Notes: generated by a model from the sequence alone, not told the origin. A stretch of 64,000 nucleotides of DNA from Clostridium paraputrificum (GCF_900447045.1 NZ_UAWH01000014.1:618501-682500); one strand, 5' to 3'. Positions 17,140 through 25,349 are shown, counted from the first letter of the stretch. Numbers and translations are program-made.

Positions 17140-19062
17140 ATGGGGATAATTGATAAGTTAAAAAAGAGGAAAATTATTAAGGAAGAAGTAAAAGGGGAGG
17201 AAAATATAAAAGAAGAAACAATAGAGTGCTATGATGCTTATGGAAGAAAGATAGTTATCTCTAAGAGTGAATGGAAAACTAAAATATTACCTGATCAATT
17301 AAAGAAATATAAAAATGATGATAATGCACTATACAATATAATACTATCATCTATAAATGATGGATTTATAGATGAAGTAGTTGAGTCTGCTGAACATTTA
17401 AAAGAAATAGATAGGATAAAGGAAAGAGGATATACTATTTTAGCTATAGTATATATGAAGTTATTACAATATGATAAATCTGAGAAGGTATTACTTGAGT
17501 ATATAGATAAGTATGGGAAGACAGGGACTATACTTACTAACTTAGCAAAAGTATATTATGGACAAGGGCATGAAGATAAGGGGTTAAATACTTTATGGGA
17601 AGGTATATATTTAGATCCTAATCAAACTAATGGATTAATGTGGCTTAAAGCTCTTTATAATGAAAAAGAAGGTAAGGAAGCTGAAATTAAAGTCTTAGAT
17701 AAGGTGAGTAAGGTAAGTGGAAGTTGGTTTCCTCAGGTGCTAATTGGGAAAATGTACTTAGATAATAAAGAAATAGATAAAGCATTAAAGGAATATGAGA
17801 GCATAATGGAAATAGTAAAGGATAATGGGTATGCCCTTTCTATGATTTCTGGTGATTTGGGAGCTTCTGGATATGCAGATATTATGGTTAGAATGATGTC
17901 TCCCATATATAAATTAGATATTCACGGTATTGATTTAGGAATGAATTTGCTAAGAGGTTATTTAGTTATAAAAGATATTGAAAATGGGGAAAAACTTTTA
18001 AGCACACTTTTAAAGCTAGAAAGACCTGATTTAAAGAATTATCTTATGAATATATATAATGAATTTGAAAAAATGAAGGGGGAATCAACTGGAGAAGAGT
18101 TAGGTGAAATATCTATATCTTTGCCAACATATGATTCTCCTTTATGGTATTACTCTTTAGGAGAACCAACTTGGTTACTTCCTAAAAAATCTCAAGATTG
18201 CAAAAAGGTTATAGTTTTAGCTTATGCAAATGAAGGGATAAAAGAGGAAAGTAAAGGTCATATTCAAAGAGAAGAGTCAATAGGAAGGTTAACAAGAGCT
18301 CTTCCATTTTATTTAGGAGAAAAAATACAGCATGAAATAGAGTTATTATTAAATGTTATAATACCTACAATAAAAGATGTGGGACCAATAGTATCAAGAA
18401 AAGTATATGAAGATGATTATATAAAAGATTTATTGGTTAAACGTAATGGGGATTATATGGTTACAGGCGGAATAAGAGAAGAAGAGGATTCTATTTATAT
18501 AGAGAGTTATATTTATGATAAGTTTGATAATAAGCTTAAAATAAGCAAGAATTTAAACAAAATAAGTTTTGGTAGTGAATTTAATGAAATGATTAAAGAG
18601 ATAATAGATAGCTTAAAAGTTGAATTAGTGTATTGTGGGGAGTATTATAAAACTCCAAAAGATAATTTAGTTAGCCTATATATACAATCCTTAGCTCAAT
18701 TATTAAGCCAAAGCTTAGTGAAAAATGAATACTGTAAGAAGGATTCCTTATGGGGGGAAAGAAATATACTAAACTGGTATTTGAATATAGCAGTTGAAAA
18801 TAGAGATTATCCACACTTTAAGCTTATTCTACTTTCTGGTATAGCTGCTGCTAAGGAATATGGTTCTTCAATATACTTAGAACTAAAAAATGAAGTTTTA
18901 ACTCTATTTAAGGAGAAGGATGAGCTTGGATTGTCAGAGAAAATGATGCCATTAGTATATAAAATATATGATATGGCTACAGAATTTGAAGATTGCAGAA
19001 AAGATCTCATATTAAAGAATAGTAATGATAGTGAGTATACAAAATGGCTACAGAAATTATAA
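17140..19062 (+). CDS. TPR-like repeat protein, unknown function
   Basis: A 640-residue soluble protein. After a short basic N-terminus, residues ~55-300 are helix-turn-helix repeats of TPR type (for example YMKLLQYDKSEKVLLEYI and AKVYYGQGHEDKGLNTLWEG). The C-terminal half (~330-640) begins LPTYDSPLWYYSLGEPTWL and mixes strands and helices; I do not recognise it, though VTGGIREEEDSIYIESYIYD looks like the core of a beta-rich domain. No signal peptide. AGGAGG precedes the ATG. TPR arrays usually bind other proteins, so a scaffold role is likely but the partner is unknown. It is monocistronic, with intergenic repeat A in front and copy B two genes downstream. Confidence 0.7.
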   Translation: MGIIDKLKKRKIIKEEVKGEENIKEETIECYDAYGRKIVISKSEWKTKILPDQLKKYKNDDNALYNIILSSINDGFIDEVVESAEHLKEIDRIKERGYTILAIVYMKLLQYDKSEKVLLEYIDKYGKTGTILTNLAKVYYGQGHEDKGLNTLWEGIYLDPNQTNGLMWLKALYNEKEGKEAEIKVLDKVSKVSGSWFPQVLIGKMYLDNKEIDKALKEYESIMEIVKDNGYALSMISGDLGASGYADIMVRMMSPIYKLDIHGIDLGMNLLRGYLVIKDIENGEKLLSTLLKLERPDLKNYLMNIYNEFEKMKGESTGEELGEISISLPTYDSPLWYYSLGEPTWLLPKKSQDCKKVIVLAYANEGIKEESKGHIQREESIGRLTRALPFYLGEKIQHEIELLLNVIIPTIKDVGPIVSRKVYEDDYIKDLLVKRNGDYMVTGGIREEEDSIYIESYIYDKFDNKLKISKNLNKISFGSEFNEMIKEIIDSLKVELVYCGEYYKTPKDNLVSLYIQSLAQLLSQSLVKNEYCKKDSLWGERNILNWYLNIAVENRDYPHFKLILLSGIAAAKEYGSSIYLELKNEVLTLFKEKDELGLSEKMMPLVYKIYDMATEFEDCRKDLILKNSNDSEYTKWLQKL

Positions 19063-19129
19063 CAATATAGAAAAGCAGTAGATATATTAAAATTGAGAAG
19101 AGGAAATATCAAAGTATATAAAATAAAAA

Positions 19130-19158
19130 TTCAATAAACTTAATGTATATGATATAAT
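19130..19158 (+). promoter_or_regulatory. Possible sigma-A promoter for the 62-residue protein
   Basis: TTCAAT (-35, poor) and TATAAT (-10) with a 17-base spacer, 35 bp before the gene. Confidence 0.4.
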
Positions 19159-19193
19159 ATCTAAAGATTTTCATATTCATAAGGAGGATTTTT

Positions 19194-19382
19194 ATGTTTA
19201 GTAAGGAAGAACTTTTGGTTATAGAAGATGCTTTAAAAATTGCAGATAATGAATATATGAGATTATTAGAAGAGAATAGAAATAATAAAAATAGGATGGT
19301 AGCTTATAATAGAAAGCAAAAAAGTCTTTGGTTAGTTCAAAATAAGTTAAAGAAGATATTACAAGAAAATAGAGAAAAGTAG
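19194..19382 (+). CDS. Small coiled-coil-like hypothetical protein
   Basis: A 62-residue, highly charged helical protein (MFSKEELLVIEDALKIADNE ... QENREK). AAGGAGG precedes the ATG and a strong terminator follows, so it is a genuine small gene. The spacing of Leu and Ile suggests a short coiled coil. I do not recognise the family. Confidence 0.65.
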   Translation: MFSKEELLVIEDALKIADNEYMRLLEENRNNKNRMVAYNRKQKSLWLVQNKLKKILQENREK

Positions 19383-19414
19383 TTAGAAATAAAAAAGTTT
19401 CTAACTATTTTTTT
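19381..19414 (+). terminator. Rho-independent terminator
   Basis: AGTTAGAAA / TTTCTAACT perfect 9-bp stem followed by ATTTTTTT. Downstream, 19415-19785 has no gene: it holds intergenic repeat B and the CtsR-type promoter. Confidence 0.9.
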
Positions 19415-19516
19415 ATGTATTGGAAAGTATAAAATTTAAATTAGCTATAAATCAAAGGTATTATTAGAATCTTATATTAAAAAAAATAAATTAAGGATAA
19501 TAATTTTATTTTTTCC

Positions 19517-19610
19517 TTACCTTTAGCATAGGTGGGATATATATTTGTTTTGATGTGACTTGGAGCTTTGTGACGGAATAAGCAAAATAAATATCCACCA
19601 CACTTTTTTT
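19517..19610 (+). repeat. Intergenic ~93 bp repeat, copy B
   Basis: Same core as copies A and C (TTACCTTTAG, TTTGTTTTGATGTGACTT, GTGACGGAATAAGC, AAAATAAATATC). GGTGG near the 5' end pairs with CCACC at the 3' end, closing the best-kept long hairpin; a T run (CTTTTTTT) follows the 3' arm like an intrinsic terminator. Confidence 0.82.
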
Positions 19611-19719
19611 ATTTTCGAGGAAAAAAGATGAAAATTAATTAAAAGAATTGAAAAGAAAGAAATATAAGGTTAAAGCTTTTTCTTTCTCAATGTGAAAGTA
19701 AAATTCTCACTGGGTTGAT

Positions 19720-19749
19720 TTTGACTTTCTTTGACTTTAAGCGCATAAT
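19720..19749 (+). promoter_or_regulatory. Sigma-A promoter overlapped by a CtsR-type operator
   Basis: TTTGACT-TTC-TTTGACT (19720-19736) is a direct heptad repeat with a 3-base spacer, the reverse complement of the CtsR box (A/GGTCAAA-NAN-A/GGTCAAA). Its first copy contains the -35 TTGACT (19721-19726), placed 17 bases before CATAAT (19744-19749). Confidence 0.85.
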
Positions 19750-19785
19750 AATACTTGTAGAAAGGATTTAAGGAGGTTGTTAAGT

Positions 19786-20217
19786 ATGTTTGGATTAGTA
19801 CCTTTTAAAACAGATGATGTAAAGAAAAGAAGCGAGTCATTAGAAGATTTCATTACAGAATTTTTTAAGGATGACCATGTTGGAAATATGAACATGGGAA
19901 TTAAGTTTAAGGCAGACATTAGGGAAACAGCCACTAGCTATATACTAGAAGCAGAATTACCAGGAGTAAAGAAGAAAGACATTACTCTAGAATATAAGGA
20001 TGGTTACTTAATTGTTGGAGGAAAGCGTGAAGAAGCCAATGAAGAAAGTAAAGATAGCTATATAAGAAGGGAAAGGCATTATGGTGAATTTACTAGAAAC
20101 TTTTATATAGTAAATGTTGATGAAGAACAGATTTGTGCAGAGTTTAAAGAAGGGGTATTAAAAGTTACAATGCCAAAAGAAAAGATAGAGAATTCTAAAA
20201 AGATAGAAATAAAATAA
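19786..20217 (+). CDS. Hsp20/alpha-crystallin family small heat shock protein (first of two)
   Basis: A 143-residue holdase chaperone. Residues ~40-140 form the alpha-crystallin domain: FKADIRETATSYILEAELPG, LIVGGKREE, then RRERHYGEFTRNFYI, and FKEGVLKVTMPK near the end. I start at the ATG at 19786 with AAGGAGG 9 bases upstream, not at the TTG at 19777. It follows a promoter with a CtsR-type operator, so induction by heat and relief of CtsR repression are expected. A close paralogue begins 16 bp after its stop. Confidence 0.92.
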   Translation: MFGLVPFKTDDVKKRSESLEDFITEFFKDDHVGNMNMGIKFKADIRETATSYILEAELPGVKKKDITLEYKDGYLIVGGKREEANEESKDSYIRRERHYGEFTRNFYIVNVDEEQICAEFKEGVLKVTMPKEKIENSKKIEIK

Positions 20218-20233
20218 TTAGGAGTGATATTTT

Positions 20234-20668
20234 ATGTTTGGATTAATACCTTTTAAGATGAATAGAGTATATAAAGAAGATGTCTTTGATAACTTTTTAT
20301 CAGAATTCTTTAATGATGACTTTTTTGATATGAGCAATATTAACGGTAGCTTTAAGGCAGATATAAGAGAAACAGATAATGAATATCTTGTAGAAGCAGA
20401 GCTTCCAGGAGTGAAAAAAGAAGATATAGAATTAGATTATGAAAATAATAATTTAATTATATCTGCTAAGAGAGATGAGTTTGTAGAAGATAACAATAAT
20501 AATTTTATAAGAAAAGAAAGACATTACGGAAATTTTTTAAGGAGTTTTTATGTAGAAAATGTTGATAGGGAAGGAATTCAAGGTAGGTTTAAAGACGGAT
20601 TACTTCAAATAATAATGCCTAAAATAGAAAGAAAAACAAATAGAAATAAGAGAATTAATATTCAATAA
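20234..20668 (+). CDS. Hsp20/alpha-crystallin family small heat shock protein (second of two)
   Basis: A 144-residue paralogue of the preceding Hsp20, sharing the MFGL-PFK start, FKADIRET, EAELPGVKK and RKERHYG-F segments. It differs mainly in the acidic N-terminal arm (FLSEFFNDDFFDMSN) and the Arg/Asn-rich C-terminus. The crystallin domain spans ~42-140. AGGAGTG precedes the ATG. It is in the same operon, 16 bp after the first gene, and arose by tandem duplication; the two may form mixed oligomers. Confidence 0.92.
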   Translation: MFGLIPFKMNRVYKEDVFDNFLSEFFNDDFFDMSNINGSFKADIRETDNEYLVEAELPGVKKEDIELDYENNNLIISAKRDEFVEDNNNNFIRKERHYGNFLRSFYVENVDREGIQGRFKDGLLQIIMPKIERKTNRNKRINIQ

Positions 20669-20707
20669 TATAAGGGATGTAGTATAATCTACATCCCTTA
20701 TATTATT
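20664..20707. terminator. Perfect 19-bp inverted repeat between convergent genes
   Basis: A 19-base arm at 20664-20682 (core TAAGGGATGTAG) is perfectly complementary to 20689-20707 around a TATAAT loop. It overlaps the stop codons of the Hsp20 gene and of the 47-residue minus-strand gene, so it can serve both directions. Confidence 0.75.
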
Positions 20708-20846
20708 TATAGGTTGTGTGAGTTGAAGGTTCATCTTCTCCGAAAGGACTTTTTTGATGAGCCTTATTATTTATTTCTTTAGAATAGTTTGGTGAAGTAG
20801 GATCAGCTTTAGTTTTTTTATGTTTACAACCATAATTACATGACAT
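20703..20846 (-). CDS. Small Cys/Lys-rich hypothetical protein (47 residues)
   Basis: A 47-residue frame MSCNYGCKHKKTKADPTSPN... ending THTTYK. It is supported by a near-ideal AGGAGGA ribosome site 6 bases upstream of the ATG and by a shared terminator at its end. The head has CNYGCKHKK (CxxxC with a nearby His), which may bind metal; the rest is polar and probably disordered. It is followed on the plus strand by convergent Hsp20. I do not recognise the family. Confidence 0.6.
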   Translation of the reverse strand: MSCNYGCKHKKTKADPTSPNYSKEINNKAHQKSPFGEDEPSTHTTYK

Positions 20847-20857
20847 ATTGATTCCTC

Positions 20858-21028
20858 CTATTTATTATGAGATAACTTAGATCTCTTAGTGTATTTTTTG
20901 CCATTAGCATGAGCTCCTATTTTCTTACCCTTTTCTATACCTATTTCAGCTCCTGCTTCAGAATACATTTTTCTAAGTTCAGCATTAGATTTAGGACGAT
21001 CTTTAAGCCTATTTTTATTATTATCCAT
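20858..21028 (-). CDS. Small basic hypothetical protein (56 residues)
   Basis: The likely start is the ATG at 21028, which has AGGAGGA upstream (the frame can be extended to 21079 without such a site). The protein is hydrophilic and basic: MDNNKNRLKDRPKSNAELRK then SEAGAEIGIEKGKKIGAHA and a KKYTKRSKLSHNK tail. The Gly/Ala/Glu spacing recalls small spore or stress proteins, but no known SASP motif is present. It lies 11 bp from the 47-residue gene and is probably co-transcribed with it. Confidence 0.6.
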   Translation of the reverse strand: MDNNKNRLKDRPKSNAELRKMYSEAGAEIGIEKGKKIGAHANGKKYTKRSKLSHNK

Positions 21029-21093
21029 AAAACTTCCTCCTAGAACATCTAAAAGTTTGTACACTAATAGCTTATCCATTCTTAAAAGAAATA

Positions 21094-21507
21094 TTATAAT
21101 ATTAAAACGAAAGTACCTATGGTAATAAGTAGTCCACCTATTAAAGTTTTAGCTGTTATAGCTTCTTTTAGGATTACAAAAGCTAAAACCATGCTAATAA
21201 CAACACTAAATTTATCTATAGGTACAACTTTTGAAGCTTCTCCTAATTGAAGTGCTTTATAATAAAATAACCAAGATAAACCTGTTGCTATTCCAGATAA
21301 TATTAAAAATATCCATCCTTTAGTTGTAATATTGCTAATTCCATATTGTTGACCTGTAAGGAAAACTAGTCCCCAAGCCATAATAAGTACAACAATTGTA
21401 CGAATTGCAGTGGCTAAATTAGAATTTACACCATCAATACCTATTTTAGCTAGAATGGAGGTTAATGCTGCAAAAAGGGCAGATAATAAAGCAAAAACTA
21501 TCCACAT
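21094..21507 (-). CDS. EamA/DMT family transporter, single-domain (half-size)
   Basis: A 137-residue membrane protein with about five helices corresponding to one EamA domain; typical EamA proteins have two (~300 residues). Marks are LSALFAALTSILAKIGIDGV, ISGIATGLSWLFYYKALQLG and the final FVILKEAITAKTLIGGLLI. The ATG at 21507 has AAAGGAGGA upstream; the longer frame from 21543 lacks a site. Such half-size proteins work as dimers, sometimes from paired genes, but no partner is encoded next to it. Substrate unknown. Confidence 0.85.
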   Translation of the reverse strand: MWIVFALLSALFAALTSILAKIGIDGVNSNLATAIRTIVVLIMAWGLVFLTGQQYGISNITTKGWIFLILSGIATGLSWLFYYKALQLGEASKVVPIDKFSVVISMVLAFVILKEAITAKTLIGGLLITIGTFVLIL

Positions 21508-21605
21508 TTTATTTCCTCCTTTTATAGAAGATATCTTTAACATAAAAACATCCCTTTCTATATATAACTATAGTTTATTATAGTATTATTTTAATGTCAT
21601 TTCTA

Positions 21606-22340
21606 TTAAAATTCACTTAAGTGTTTCCAGTATCTTATAGGCATCATACGTTTTTGTAATTTTGGATTTTTACGTTCTTTTATTGTAGTAGATTCAAAAT
21701 AGCACTTCCATAAATCTATGTATTCATCTTTGGTGCTTTTAAAAAGGTTATAATCATCTACTGTCATATGAGTAATTTCCCAAGCTCTTTTATTATATAT
21801 TAAAGCTTTTTCACGATTTATGTCGTGAATTATAAAATACTCATTGGAAAATCTAGAACTAAAGTGGGCGGCAATTAGTTCTAAGATATCATTATCAGGT
21901 TCAATAGAAGAATATAAGAATTTATTTTCAATTAAAGAAAAACGTATAAATCCTTCAAATCTATGAGCTTCTAGATAAACTCTTCTTCTAATATCTTCTA
22001 CTATTTTAACTATATCTAAATTAAGAAAAGCGTGAATATCTTTTCCAAGATTAAATGCAGCTTTTATATATTTTAATGCTATAATACCAGCATCTTTGTT
22101 ATTACTAAGAAAGACTATATATAAGTTTTGTAAAGTTTTAGAATCAATTTTTGTTATTATTGCATTCATTACCTTTTTGGCTTTAATTTCATCAGTTTCT
22201 ATATAAATAATTTCGTATAATAATAGAGAATTGTAACTTTCAGATTTAAAAATACCAATAGGAGGAACTTTGGAGTAAAAGCTATCATATATAGCTGTTA
22301 ATAATCCTTCAAATGTACCATCATATAAAAATGTCTTCAT
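21606..22340 (-). CDS. DUF4130 / TIGR03915-type putative DNA metabolism protein
   Basis: A 244-residue protein with MKTFLYDGTFEGLLTAIYD at the N-terminus and a C-terminal YFIIHDINREKALIYN and RYWKHLSEF end, which I recognise as the family called putative DNA metabolism protein. It is nearly always paired with the radical SAM protein encoded just upstream (3 bp gap here). In some bacteria the same domain is fused to an uracil-DNA-glycosylase-like domain. Reaction unknown; DNA repair is inferred from the partner and from the LexA-like boxes ahead of the operon. Confidence 0.85.
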   Translation of the reverse strand: MKTFLYDGTFEGLLTAIYDSFYSKVPPIGIFKSESYNSLLLYEIIYIETDEIKAKKVMNAIITKIDSKTLQNLYIVFLSNNKDAGIIALKYIKAAFNLGKDIHAFLNLDIVKIVEDIRRRVYLEAHRFEGFIRFSLIENKFLYSSIEPDNDILELIAAHFSSRFSNEYFIIHDINREKALIYNKRAWEITHMTVDDYNLFKSTKDEYIDLWKCYFESTTIKERKNPKLQKRMMPIRYWKHLSEF

Positions 22341-22343
22341 AAA

Positions 22344-23693
22344 TTATAACTCCCCGTTAAAAGATGATAATTTATCACTTAATATATTAGTATTTGTTGA
22401 TGGAAGAATAATTCCAGATGATGTAGACTTATCATAATTATAGTCATCAAAAAAAGAAATTTGATTTGGTTCAGGTGAATTTTTCTTTATATTTTGAGAT
22501 AATAATTTTCTCTTTATTTTATAATCATCAAAGACCACATCTCCATAGTATTTACCTGAACAGGTTATAAAGTATTTAGCTCTTTTTAAAACAATTCCTA
22601 ATCTTTTTAAATCCTCATAAGTTAATCTGCAAACCCTTCTAGTTTTAATGATTCTTCTTGCAGATGTTACTCCAATTCCAGGGATTCTAAGTAAAGCTTC
22701 ATAAGATGCTTTATTAATTTCTACAGGAAATTCATTAAAGTTATTTAATGCCCAATAGGTTTTAGGATCAAAATTTAAGTCAAAGTTATCATTCTCATTT
22801 TTTAATAATTCACTAGCTTTAAAACCATAAAATCGTAATAACCAATCAGCTTGGTAAAGTCTATGTTCTCTAACCATTGGAGGATGAGTGATTTGGGGTA
22901 AAAGTGGGTTATCTTTTACAACTGGTACGTAAGCAGAAAAATATACCCTCTTTAACTTGAATTTATCATATAAAGATTGAGTTAAATTTAGTATTTTATA
23001 ATCACTTTCGGGAGTAGCACCTACTATAAGTTGAGTACTCTGTCCTCCAGGAACAAAAGTGGGAGTAGATTTAATACTATTCTTTAATTCTGTATGGCTA
23101 ATGATAGAATTTTTAATTGTTTTCATTGGTAAAAGTATTTTTTCTTTACTTTTTTGAGGAGCTAGTAGTTTTAGGCTGTTACTTGATGGTAATTCTATAT
23201 TGACACTCATTCTATCAACATATAAACCTGCCTCTTTAATTAAGTATTCATCAGCTCCAGGAATAGCCTTTAGATGTATATAACCATTAAAGTTTTTTTC
23301 TAATCTAATCTTTTTTACTGTTTTTAAAAGAAGTTCCATTGTATAATTTGGATTTCTTACTATAGCTGAACTAAGAAACAACCCTTCAATATAATTTCTT
23401 CTATAAAAGTTTATAGTTAAATCACACACTTCATCAGGTGTAAAACTAACTCTTTGAAAATCTTTGGAATATCCATTTATACAATATTTACAGTCATATA
23501 TACAATCGTTAGAAAAAAGTATTTTTAATAAAGATATACAGCGACCGTCAGGTGTAAAACTATGGCATATTCCACTTTCAGATGCATTTCCAATACCGTT
23601 AATATTATTTTTTCTTTTTGATCCAGAAGAGGAGCATGAAACATCATATTTAGCAGCATTAGAGAGAATTTTTAATTTATCCATAAGGTCCAT
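22344..23693 (-). CDS. Putative DNA modification/repair radical SAM protein (TIGR03916 type)
   Basis: A 449-residue radical SAM protein. The [4Fe-4S]/SAM motif is CIYDCKYC (CxxxCxxC) near residue 70, after CHSFTPDGRC. The C-terminal part has a helix-hairpin-helix-like DNA-binding motif (LLRIPGIGVTSARRIIKTRR, ~350-370). It forms an operon with the DUF4130 protein, and the pair is known as a DNA modification or repair module of undetermined chemistry. GGAGG precedes the ATG. Two LexA-like boxes lie upstream, one inside the promoter, so SOS induction is expected. Confidence 0.88.
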   Translation of the reverse strand: MDLMDKLKILSNAAKYDVSCSSSGSKRKNNINGIGNASESGICHSFTPDGRCISLLKILFSNDCIYDCKYCINGYSKDFQRVSFTPDEVCDLTINFYRRNYIEGLFLSSAIVRNPNYTMELLLKTVKKIRLEKNFNGYIHLKAIPGADEYLIKEAGLYVDRMSVNIELPSSNSLKLLAPQKSKEKILLPMKTIKNSIISHTELKNSIKSTPTFVPGGQSTQLIVGATPESDYKILNLTQSLYDKFKLKRVYFSAYVPVVKDNPLLPQITHPPMVREHRLYQADWLLRFYGFKASELLKNENDNFDLNFDPKTYWALNNFNEFPVEINKASYEALLRIPGIGVTSARRIIKTRRVCRLTYEDLKRLGIVLKRAKYFITCSGKYYGDVVFDDYKIKRKLLSQNIKKNSPEPNQISFFDDYNYDKSTSSGIILPSTNTNILSDKLSSFNGEL

Positions 23694-23714
23694 AAAATGT
23701 ACCTCCTTAATAGA

Positions 23715-23726
23715 GAATGTATGTTC
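23715..23726 (-). promoter_or_regulatory. LexA-like (SOS) box, downstream copy
   Basis: Minus strand GAACATACATTC, one base from the GAAC-N4-GTTC consensus used by Gram-positive LexA; it lies in the leader, 22 bases before the start of the radical SAM gene. Confidence 0.65.
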
Positions 23727-23740
23727 TTGTATTAACTTAT

Positions 23741-23769
23741 ATTATATACGAATATACGTTCTTTCTCAA
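23741..23769 (-). promoter_or_regulatory. Sigma-A promoter with a LexA-like box in the spacer
   Basis: Minus strand TTGAGA (-35) and TATAAT (-10) with a 17-base spacer. GAACGTATATTC (23750-23761) fits the LexA box with one mismatch and fills most of the spacer, an ideal place to block RNA polymerase. Confidence 0.75.
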
Positions 23770-23773
23770 GAAA

Positions 23774-23804
23774 AATAAAAAACAACTAATTTTTTTAGTT
23801 GCTT
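23774..23804 (-). terminator. Rho-independent terminator of the 514-residue membrane protein gene
   Basis: Minus strand CAACTAA / TTAGTTG stem with an A-rich loop followed by TTTTTTATTTTTC. Confidence 0.8.
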
Positions 23805-25349
23805 TTAAAATGATGTTTTTAGTATTGTAATTATTTCTTTAATATTATTAACATCTATAGGAAATTCAAATGTTGAAAAGGATAAATTAGGATTATTCAG
23901 AGTCAATGTTTTCATATAATTTCTTACATTTGTAGTATCTTTAATAGCATGAATTACATAAATATGATTGCTATTAAATAAAAATACTTTATCTAACTTA
24001 TCAGAGTTCTTAATTAAATACTTTACTATATCTACTTGGGAATTGTTTCTAATTACGTTTAATGTAAAAGAAACCTTATTTGAAATAAGTAAATCTAGTG
24101 AAGAAATAAAGCTTTCAATATTTTCAATACTTTTAGGAATTAAATCTACATATTTATAGTTTTGAATTAAAAGTAAAGAAATAGACTGTTGAACATCTAC
24201 TAAATTATTAATTAGCTCATAAGATTTATTTGGAGTTTTTGGCTTTATTAAGATAAAAGCAAGGGGGGGTGAATTATAACAAATAGGAACAATTATAAAG
24301 TTTGAATTTAATAAGTTAAACTTAGAAACAAAACTAAAGCTATTTTTTAGTCTATATCCTTTAATAATATTTGAGCGTTCTGATTCCATAATGTCCTTTA
24401 ATTCATTTTGATTATTTAGATTATTTAGATCTAGTTTTAGGTTATTTAAACTTATATTTTCTTCACATCTATAACAAATAGGAAATGTGTACCTATAATT
24501 TTCAAAAATAGGATAGATACTTATAAGGGAACATGGAATTAATTCTTTTAGTACATCTATATAACTATAAATTTTTTCTGAAAAATTATGATTTGGAGAT
24601 AGAGATATCAGATAACTATCTTTAAGCTTACTTAAAAATCTATTGTTAGAAGTAATTTTATAATTCTTTATAAATAGATAACATATTGTAGTGTTTAACA
24701 GGAATATGGTTAGGATTGGTGGATAACCTAATATTGTATAAAGTACTAGCCCTAAATATGTAAAAACTGTAGAGTAAGCAAAGTTGATAAGTATAGATAT
24801 AACACTATCAAGTAAGTGTGTATTTTCCTGTTCTGTTAAAGTTATAATATAAGTTACATATTTTAATAATAGATAAAATATATGTTGAAATGTATTGAAT
24901 ATTATTATTTGTGAAAATAGTAAAGGTACATCATTAATGTATTGAGAAAATACTATAAAAGCACCATTTGCTAGAAATAGAGAGTTAATTATAATTAAAA
25001 CTTCATTAAATTCAGGACTATTAAAGAAGTAAAAGGTTTCTTTGTAGTAAAAGTACAATATTCCTTTCTTTAGCATTTCGCTAGCTATTAATATAATTAG
25101 GGTTGTTTTTAAGTCATAAATAAAAACGGATGAAATAAGTATAAAATCATAAAAGAGAATAGGTGTATTTGTAACTTGCTTTTTCCAACACAGTAGAAGA
25201 GCAAGTAGTATTATTAATATTGTCAAAAAAAGTATATCGGTAAGGGAAAAGGTTTTATGTTGTTCTATAAAAAAAGCTGCTAAAAGTGAAATTGCACTAA
25301 ATAGTATTAGTATATTTTTAAATATTTTATTAAGTTTATTTATTTTCAT
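23805..25349 (-). CDS. Polytopic membrane protein with a cytoplasmic sensor-like tail, unknown
   Basis: A 514-residue protein. Residues ~10-230 hold about seven or eight transmembrane helices in three clusters. The C-terminal ~280 residues are soluble: a segment ~260-390 with the layout of a GAF-like domain (ISIYPIFENYRYTFP, IICYNSPPLAFILIK-type strands), then ~410-514 with alternating strands and helices (FTLNVIRNNSQVDIVKYLIK) like a degenerate GGDEF fold without a GGDEF motif. The fold calls are weak. The layout suggests signal sensing. The gene is monocistronic and ends at its own terminator. Confidence 0.55.
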   Translation of the reverse strand: MKINKLNKIFKNILILFSAISLLAAFFIEQHKTFSLTDILFLTILIILLALLLCWKKQVTNTPILFYDFILISSVFIYDLKTTLIILIASEMLKKGILYFYYKETFYFFNSPEFNEVLIIINSLFLANGAFIVFSQYINDVPLLFSQIIIFNTFQHIFYLLLKYVTYIITLTEQENTHLLDSVISILINFAYSTVFTYLGLVLYTILGYPPILTIFLLNTTICYLFIKNYKITSNNRFLSKLKDSYLISLSPNHNFSEKIYSYIDVLKELIPCSLISIYPIFENYRYTFPICYRCEENISLNNLKLDLNNLNNQNELKDIMESERSNIIKGYRLKNSFSFVSKFNLLNSNFIIVPICYNSPPLAFILIKPKTPNKSYELINNLVDVQQSISLLLIQNYKYVDLIPKSIENIESFISSLDLLISNKVSFTLNVIRNNSQVDIVKYLIKNSDKLDKVFLFNSNHIYVIHAIKDTTNVRNYMKTLTLNNPNLSFSTFEFPIDVNNIKEIITILKTSF

